DNA of 46,887 bases from Gammaproteobacteria bacterium. GTDB lineage: Bacteria; Pseudomonadota; Gammaproteobacteria; Steroidobacterales; Steroidobacteraceae. A program made the position numbers and the translations under genes. Location: the NCBI GenBank assembly GCA_009692285.1, contig SHZO01000002.1:1-46887 (forward strand), read 5' to 3'. The notes beneath the pieces are model-generated. The model ran no database searches, was not told where the DNA came from, and saw only the letters and a list, made by a program, of their open reading frames with translations. Shown here in pieces: positions 40,816 through 46,887 of the stretch. Numbering within the stretch: position 1 is the first letter of the stretch; every line of letters starts with the position of its first letter.

Positions 40816-42255
40816 ATGATTGATAGTTTTTCTTTAGCCCGAGAATTAATTCTGCAGCCTGCAGGGTTGGATGATTCTCATATTGAGCGTACCCTCTCTA
40901 CGGTCATGAGTGCGGCAGTAGATGCTGCTGATGTGTATTTTCAATGCTCCCGAGATGAAGCCTGGTCTTTAGAGGATGGCATCGTCAAAGAAGGTAGCGC
41001 AAGCATTGAGCAGGGCGTGGGAGTAAGGGCATTAGCAGGAGAAAAGACTGGATTCGCCTATTCTGATGAGCTTTTGCCTATTGCCCTTGATGAAGCTGCC
41101 CATGCCGCACGTGCGATTGCCTCTCTTGGTCATAATGGGCGTGTGCCGGTGTTACGCCGTAGTAGTGGGCATAATCTCTATTTACCTCAAGATCCTGTTG
41201 GTTCACTCTCAGATGACGACAAGGTTTATTGGTTAGAAAAAGTTGATCGTGAGACGCGACGGATTGACCCGCGTATTAAACAAGTAATGGCATCTGTGTC
41301 CTCTTCCTTCGATGTAGTTCTGATTGCTTCAAGCGATGGCACATATGCCGCGGATGTGCGCCCCTTGGTACGCTTTAATGTATCAGTCATTGTTGAGCAA
41401 GCGGGACGCCGCGAAACTGGATTTGCTGGCATGGGCGGGCGATATTCTTTAGCTGAATTGGTTGCTGACGATCGTCCCTTAGCACTTGGACAAGATGCTG
41501 CGCGTCAGGCTTTGATCAATCTTGATGCTGTGCCTGCACCAGCGGGCGCTATGACTGTAGTGCTTGGTTCCGGTTGGCCTGGTGTATTGCTACATGAAGC
41601 CATTGGCCACGGCTTAGAGGGTGATTTTAATCGTAAGGGGACCTCTGCCTTTAGCAACCGCATTGGCGAAAAAGTTGCTTCAGAGCACTGCACAGTAGTA
41701 GATGACGGTACGATGGCTGCTCGTCGCGGGTCACTAAATATTGATGACGAAGGCACTCCGACTAACTGCACCACGCTCATTGAGAATGGTGTGCTCAAAG
41801 GTTATCTGCAAGATAAACTGAATGCGCGTTTGATGGGGACACAATCCACCGGCAATGGTCGTCGCGAATCTTTCGCACATATGACTTTGCCTCGCATGAC
41901 TAATACTTATATGCGCCCAGGGCCACATGATCCGACTGAAATCATTGCTTCAGTTGAGCATGGAATTTATGCCGTTAACTTTGGCGGTGGGCAGGTGGAC
42001 ATCACCTCCGGCAAGTTTGTATTTTCTGCCGCCGAAGCTTATATGATCGAGAAAGGTAAGCTTGGCGCGCCGATCAAAGGTGCTACCCTGATTGGTAATG
42101 GTCCTGATGTGCTCACGCGTGTGAGTATGGTCGGAAATGATCTAAGACTTGATCCGGGTATTGGTATCTGCGGTAAAGAAGGTCAAAGCGTACCGGTAGG
42201 CGTGGGTCAACCAACGCTACGTATAGATGGGCTCACCGTCGGCGGGACAGGCTAA
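40816..42255 (+). CDS. tldD: Metalloprotease TldD
   Basis: VLLHEAIGHGLEGDFNRKGTSAFSNRIGEKVA (HExxxH); ATG 40816 preferred over TTG at 40798. Confidence 0.96.
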   Translation: MIDSFSLARELILQPAGLDDSHIERTLSTVMSAAVDAADVYFQCSRDEAWSLEDGIVKEGSASIEQGVGVRALAGEKTGFAYSDELLPIALDEAAHAARAIASLGHNGRVPVLRRSSGHNLYLPQDPVGSLSDDDKVYWLEKVDRETRRIDPRIKQVMASVSSSFDVVLIASSDGTYAADVRPLVRFNVSVIVEQAGRRETGFAGMGGRYSLAELVADDRPLALGQDAARQALINLDAVPAPAGAMTVVLGSGWPGVLLHEAIGHGLEGDFNRKGTSAFSNRIGEKVASEHCTVVDDGTMAARRGSLNIDDEGTPTNCTTLIENGVLKGYLQDKLNARLMGTQSTGNGRRESFAHMTLPRMTNTYMRPGPHDPTEIIASVEHGIYAVNFGGGQVDITSGKFVFSAAEAYMIEKGKLGAPIKGATLIGNGPDVLTRVSMVGNDLRLDPGIGICGKEGQSVPVGVGQPTLRIDGLTVGGTG

Positions 42256-43354
42256 GTGCGCTTAGGCTCGCTGGGTCTATTTCTTTAATTAGCTTGCGTG
42301 CCATTTTATCGCGTGCCGTAGCACTTTCAGCCAATAAGGTCATATGACCTACCTTACGACCAGCACGAGCGGTCTTGCCGTAATCGTGCCAATGCGCTTC
42401 AGGTATGTTTAAGATCAAAGCTCGGTTGGGCATGGCACCAATAAAATTAATCATCGCCGAGTGTCCACGTGCTGTAGTTGCACCTAACGGTAAGCCTAAG
42501 ATAGCACGCAAGTGATTTTCAAACTGACTGGTTGCAGCCCCTTCAATACTCCAGTGGCCTGAATTATGTACTCTTGGGGCAATTTCATTGGCTAATAAGC
42601 GCCCACCATGAACAAAAAATTCTATGTTCAGAATGCCTTCGTAGCGAAAATGTTCGAGCATACGGCACAAATGAATTGTAGCATTGCGCTGGAGTGCCGG
42701 GGCGCTCCATGGTGCGCGCGTGAGACGCAATACTCCATCGCGGTGTAAGTTGTGATTCAGTGGGTACACAACAATTTCACCGCGAGTACTGCGCGCGCCA
42801 ATAATTGATACTTCGTAGTCGAAGGGAATAAATTCTTCATAAATGAGGGGCGCACCCCGCAATGATTCATATGCAATGGTGGCTTGTTCTAAGTTGCGCA
42901 CAATCGCTTGACCTTTGCCATCATAGCCTAAGCGACGTGTTTTAAGTATACCAGGGGTGCCTATTAAGCGCAGGGCACGACTGAAACTGACAGGCGATTC
43001 TACTGCAGCGTAACGGGTACTTTGGATACCAAGTTTAGCAAACAAACGTTTTTCTGCTACACGATCTTGAGCTGCTGCAAGTGCAGTCAGGGGCGGGGCA
43101 ATGTGCGCTGCACGACCTAGTTTACGTAGGCTCTCAAGAGAAATATTTTCCCAGTCAAATGTGAGCACATCACTGCGGCGCGCAAGCTCCCGCAATAGTT
43201 TCTGATCAGTAAACTCACCCACTAATGAAGGTGCGATCTGGCCTGCAGGTGTATTCGCGCTACGATCTAAGAATAAAAAATCTTCACCTAGAGGGTATCC
43301 TGCCAGTGCAAGCATTCGTCCTAATTGACCACCACCGACAACACCAATGGTCAT
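42233..43354 (-). CDS. purK: N5-carboxyaminoimidazole ribonucleotide synthase
   Basis: [73 protein letters not shown]. Confidence 0.97.
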   Translation of the reverse strand: MTIGVVGGGQLGRMLALAGYPLGEDFLFLDRSANTPAGQIAPSLVGEFTDQKLLRELARRSDVLTFDWENISLESLRKLGRAAHIAPPLTALAAAQDRVAEKRLFAKLGIQSTRYAAVESPVSFSRALRLIGTPGILKTRRLGYDGKGQAIVRNLEQATIAYESLRGAPLIYEEFIPFDYEVSIIGARSTRGEIVVYPLNHNLHRDGVLRLTRAPWSAPALQRNATIHLCRMLEHFRYEGILNIEFFVHGGRLLANEIAPRVHNSGHWSIEGAATSQFENHLRAILGLPLGATTARGHSAMINFIGAMPNRALILNIPEAHWHDYGKTARAGRKVGHMTLLAESATARDKMARKLIKEIDPASLSALSLSRRR

Positions 43355-43866
43355 GATTTGCGTGGATCAAGATTCTCGAGCACTGCCGCCGTTTGATTAG
43401 TGCGAAATTTTTTCAGTGCGGTTTCTATGACTAGATTTCCTAAGGCCAGAATGGCTGCAGCGGTGAGTGCGGCATTGGTTGCTCCTCCAGGGCCAATGGC
43501 GAACGTAGCTACTGGTACGCCGGCAGGCATTTGCACAATTGAGAGCAAAGAATCTAGTCCGTTAAGTGCTTTGGAGATGACCGGTACGCCTAGTACTGGC
43601 AGCGTCGTTTTAGCAGAAATCATTCCGGGCAAATGTGCTGCACCGCCGGCTCCGGCAATAATGACCTGTAAGCCACGGGTTGCGGCGCTGCTTGCATATT
43701 CAAAGAGAAGATCTGGAGTCCTATGTGCGGAGATAACCTGGACCTCATAGGGCACACCAAGCTCGTCTAAAGTTTCGGTGGCTGCTCGCATCGTATCCCA
43801 GTCAGATCGGGAGCCCATGATAATCCCAACTAAAGGTTTAATAGGCTGATTCATAGATTCATTCAT
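43351..43866 (-). CDS. purE: N5-carboxyaminoimidazole ribonucleotide mutase
   Basis: [72 protein letters not shown]. Confidence 0.98.
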   Translation of the reverse strand: MNESMNQPIKPLVGIIMGSRSDWDTMRAATETLDELGVPYEVQVISAHRTPDLLFEYASSAATRGLQVIIAGAGGAAHLPGMISAKTTLPVLGVPVISKALNGLDSLLSIVQMPAGVPVATFAIGPGGATNAALTAAAILALGNLVIETALKKFRTNQTAAVLENLDPRKS

Positions 43867-43899
43867 AACCTTATTATAGGATAATTAATATCTGCTTAT

Positions 43900-44235
43900 T
43901 CATTTTAAGCGAGTTATGCGTGCGCGTGTGGTCAAGGCTTCCTCAATGGCAATGGTGTCAATCTCGCGCATCAGTTTGCCAATGTATTGGTGCTGTCGCG
44001 CCAGGCCACCATGGGTACGTATATTCCGCGCGGCGCGAATCGCATCGGCAATATTTTCTGGTAGATTCAGGGGCGCAAAATGTGACTCTTTGAGGGCGAC
44101 TAAGCGTTCGCCAAGCTCCTGTGCCGCATGCGCAGCACGTTTGCGCGAGCTTTTGCTAGGCGGTCTGTTATCTTCCGACTGTAAAAGAGAGTCAAGTTCT
44201 GGCGCTGGGTCGATTCTGTTTTTACGGCGCGACAT
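43900..44235 (-). CDS. darP: Short DarP/YjgA (DUF615) ribosome-associated protein
   Basis: SSRKRAAHAAQELGERLVALKESHFAPLNLPENIADAIRAARNIRTHGGLARQHQYIGKLMREIDTIAIEEAL matches the YjgA N-terminal half; located next to pmbA. Confidence 0.85.
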   Translation of the reverse strand: MSRRKNRIDPAPELDSLLQSEDNRPPSKSSRKRAAHAAQELGERLVALKESHFAPLNLPENIADAIRAARNIRTHGGLARQHQYIGKLMREIDTIAIEEALTTRARITRLK

Positions 44236-44341
44236 AAATATATCTCGGTCAAGTTAAATCTAAGCGCTAATGAGCGCCGGTTAATCCGACACTGTTACAA
44301 TTCTGCCCCATCTGTCTATTTTTCGCGCGAGCGTTTTTTGC

Positions 44342-45688
44342 ATGTTGCAACAAGTTGATGCTTCTCGTATCCCGGAATTGAAGTCCGTAGTGTCCTTAGC
44401 CTTGGAGCTTGCGCGTAGCGCGGGCGCTAGCCAGTGCGAGGCCAATGCTAGCTTGCAGAAGGGTTTAAATGTCACGGTGCGCCTTGGAGAGGTGGAGACG
44501 CTGGAATATCAGCGTGATAGGGGGCTCAGTATCACGGTTTATTTTGGGCATCGCAAAGGTTCCGCTAGTACCGCTGATCTGGCTCTGAGCGCCGTGCGCA
44601 GTACAGTTGCTAAAGCCTGTGCTATTGCGCGGTACACAGCTGAGGATGAGTGCGCAGGACTGGCTGACGCTATACGTTTAGCGACTGAATTTAAGAATTT
44701 ACAGCTTGATTTTCCTTGGGACCTGCAGCCTGATGCAGCAGTTGTACTCGCGCATGAGTGTGAGTCTGCAGGTCTTGCGGTGGATAAGCGTCTGACTAAT
44801 TCTGAAGGCGCTAGCGTAAGTACACAACGAGGCGTTAGTGTTTATGGGAATAGCCATGGTTTTTTAGAAGGTGAGACTAGCTCCAGTCATTCGGTGAGTT
44901 GTGTACTGTTGGCCTCTGAAGGCCACGATATGCAGCGTGATTATTGGTACAGCTCGGCGCGTGATCCTGCTGATTTGCAGGCAGTGCAAGCTATCGGGCG
45001 TACTGCAGGCATGCGCGCTATCGCACGATTGGGTGCGCGCCGTCTGACAACTGGTAAAGCACCTGTTTTATTTGCACCAGAGGTGGCTCGAGGTTTAATT
45101 GGTCATTTTATTGGAGCAGTCAGTGGTGGCAGTCAATATAGGAAAGCTACATTTTTGTTAGATTCTATAGGACAACAAATTTTTCCTAGTTGGGTACAAA
45201 TGCATGAGCGCCCACATTTGCTGAGAGCCGCTGCAAGTAGTAACTTTGATAGTGAAGGAGTGCAGACCACTGATCGTGAATTAATTCAAGATGGTGTCCT
45301 CGAAGGATACCTATTGGGGAGTTATTCTGCTCGTAAACTGGGGCTTGTTAGTACTGGTAATGCGGGAGGCCTACATAATCTTTTAGTAGATCCAAGTGCG
45401 GGTAGACCTGATTTTAGCGCGCTACTTAAAGAAATGGGGAACGGTTTATTTGTGACTGAATTAATGGGTCAAGGGGTCAATGGTGTGACAGGCGACTATT
45501 CCCGTGGCGCTACCGGTTTTTGGGTCGAAGGGGGGGCGATTGCTTATCCGGTACATGAGATTACTATTGCTGGGAATCTCAAAAGTATGTATAAAAATTT
45601 TGTAGCAATTGGCAGCGATATTGATTTGAGAGGTGGTATTCATATGGGCTCTTTATTGCTCAGTGAGCTTACAATTGCTGGTGAATGA
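44342..45688 (+). CDS. pmbA: Metalloprotease PmbA/TldE
   Basis: ALELARSAGASQCEANASLQKGLNVTVRLGEVETLEYQRDRGLSITVYFGHRKGSAST; GVNGVTGDYSRGATGFWVEGG. Confidence 0.97.
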   Translation: MLQQVDASRIPELKSVVSLALELARSAGASQCEANASLQKGLNVTVRLGEVETLEYQRDRGLSITVYFGHRKGSASTADLALSAVRSTVAKACAIARYTAEDECAGLADAIRLATEFKNLQLDFPWDLQPDAAVVLAHECESAGLAVDKRLTNSEGASVSTQRGVSVYGNSHGFLEGETSSSHSVSCVLLASEGHDMQRDYWYSSARDPADLQAVQAIGRTAGMRAIARLGARRLTTGKAPVLFAPEVARGLIGHFIGAVSGGSQYRKATFLLDSIGQQIFPSWVQMHERPHLLRAAASSNFDSEGVQTTDRELIQDGVLEGYLLGSYSARKLGLVSTGNAGGLHNLLVDPSAGRPDFSALLKEMGNGLFVTELMGQGVNGVTGDYSRGATGFWVEGGAIAYPVHEITIAGNLKSMYKNFVAIGSDIDLRGGIHMGSLLLSELTIAGE

Positions 45689-45717
45689 GATTTTTAATCT
45701 AAGTAATTGAGTTATAA

Positions 45718-45993
45718 ATGGAAAATCAGCACAATATTGTAGTTGCAGACAACCCATCTAGGTGGGTTAGGGTGTTTCACATGGCTCTATTAATATTTCT
45801 GTTGTATGTAGCAGAATTTATTATGTGGATGTTGGTTGGTATTAGCTTGGTTGTCATGTTAGTCACTGGCAGCTCAAATGAGCGACTGAGGGATTTTGGC
45901 AAACAATTGTCAACCTACGTATACAGTTTGACGATGTTCCTCACGTATAACAATGATCAGAAACCATTCCCTTTTTCAGACTGGCCCAAGTAG
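45718..45993 (+). CDS. DUF4389 membrane protein
   Basis: 91 aa; RWVRVFHMALLIFLLYVAEFIMWMLVG...LRDFGKQLSTYVYSLTMFLTYNNDQKPFPFSDWPK. Confidence 0.85.
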   Translation: MENQHNIVVADNPSRWVRVFHMALLIFLLYVAEFIMWMLVGISLVVMLVTGSSNERLRDFGKQLSTYVYSLTMFLTYNNDQKPFPFSDWPK

Positions 45994-46111
45994 CTTAATG
46001 CTATAAAATTGGCATGAATCTTTCAGTGCGCGCGATTTAAAAAATCTCATAGAACTATAAGTTGGGCAAAAAAAATAAATAATTTAAATATGTTAAGGAA
46101 AATGGAAATCT

Positions 46112-46885
46112 TCACTCTGGGCTAGTAAGTCGGCTTAGGGCCTCGCGATATTTTTCACTAGTCTTGGTAATTATATCTGCAGGTAGTTTGGGCGCTGGTG
46201 CTCGTTTGTTCCAATCAAGCGACTCTAAATAATCCCGAACAAATTGTTTGTCAAACGAGGGCGGACTTATACCAACACGGTATGTGTCTACTGGCCAAAA
46301 GCGTGATGAGTCAGGTGTAATAGCTTCATCAATTAGTGTGAGCTGACCTGCCTCATCTAAACCAAATTCGAATTTAGTGTCTGCAATTATAATGCCGCAA
46401 GCCTGCGCATGCAGAGCCGCATAAGTATAAAGTGCGAGTGAGATTTCACAAATTTCTTTGGCAAGTGCAACACCTACGGTTTGCTCAGTTTTTACAAAAG
46501 AAATATTCTCATCGTGTTGACCTGCGGGAGCTTTATAGGCTGGTGTGAATAGGGGAGTATCAAGTTGCTGCGCTTGCCGTAAATTTTTTGGCAACTCAAT
46601 TCCACATACCATACCACTGGCTTGGTAATCCTTCCAACCAGAACCAATTAAATAACCGCGTACTACCGCTTCTATGGGCAGAGCTTTTAAACGCCGAACG
46701 ATAATTGCGCGGCCTTGTAATAATAAGCGCTCATCAGGATCCAGCGGCAAACTATCCAAAGAAATATTGGACAGTTGATTGGGTATGATATGCGTAGTGC
46801 GCTTAAACCAGAAATTTGATATTTCGGTGAGTACGCGACCTTTATGTGGAATTGGGTCTTCCAGAATAACATCGAAAGCCGAGAG
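46112..46885 (-). CDS. purC: SAICAR synthase (5' end beyond window)
   Basis: Manual extension past the ORF-track ATG reads [45 protein letters not shown]..., then [41 protein letters not shown]. Confidence 0.97.
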   Translation of the reverse strand, partial: LSAFDVILEDPIPHKGRVLTEISNFWFKRTTHIIPNQLSNISLDSLPLDPDERLLLQGRAIIVRRLKALPIEAVVRGYLIGSGWKDYQASGMVCGIELPKNLRQAQQLDTPLFTPAYKAPAGQHDENISFVKTEQTVGVALAKEICEISLALYTYAALHAQACGIIIADTKFEFGLDEAGQLTLIDEAITPDSSRFWPVDTYRVGISPPSFDKQFVRDYLESLDWNKRAPAPKLPADIITKTSEKYREALSRLTSPE

Positions 46886-46887
46886 TC

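Noticed and set aside
44264-44277. GCGCT-AATG-AGCGC hairpin between darP and pmbA
   Set aside because: Only 5 bp, no T-run, plausible by chance in a divergent spacer.
1-46887. CRISPR arrays, tRNA/rRNA genes, transposases, integrases, toxin-antitoxin or defence genes
   Set aside because: None recognised on reading the ORFs and the main intergenic regions; a tRNAscan or HMM search was not possible here.

Overview
The window is a gene-dense proteobacterial chromosome segment. Protein similarity by eye (RpoA, RpsD) and the gene order secY-rpmJ-rpsM without infA suggest Gammaproteobacteria. The backbone is housekeeping: the end of the spc operon plus the alpha operon (rplR' to rplQ); pepQ; uvrA/ssb; the miaB-phoH-ybeY-corC-lnt cluster; leuS-lptE; holA-nadD-rsfS-rlmH-maf-rng-nit-tldD; and purEK, darP, pmbA, purC'. 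Two blocks interrupt it. (A) About 18.45-21.65 kb holds a bicupin-like gene plus an MFS transporter, divergent from a glyoxalase-like gene, around a 53-bp nested near-concentric inverted repeat. (B) About 24.9-34.97 kb, between lptE and holA, holds an uncharacterised HEAAH-motif protein, pntAB, and a seven-gene reverse-strand operon (TonB receptor, DUF2796, ABC ATPase, ABC permease, DUF3299, HIT, proline iminopeptidase). That operon is preceded by a near-perfect Zur-type palindrome, so I read it as a ZrgABCD-like zinc uptake locus with its own receptor. Other points are an Ala/Pro repeat lipoprotein with tandem 3' hairpins, a truncated DarP, a missing yhdP between rng and nit, a basic tail on RsfS, and a hairpin abutting the rpsM ribosome-binding site. 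I saw no rRNA, tRNA, CRISPR array or transposon. All assignments are from reading the sequence; no searches were run.
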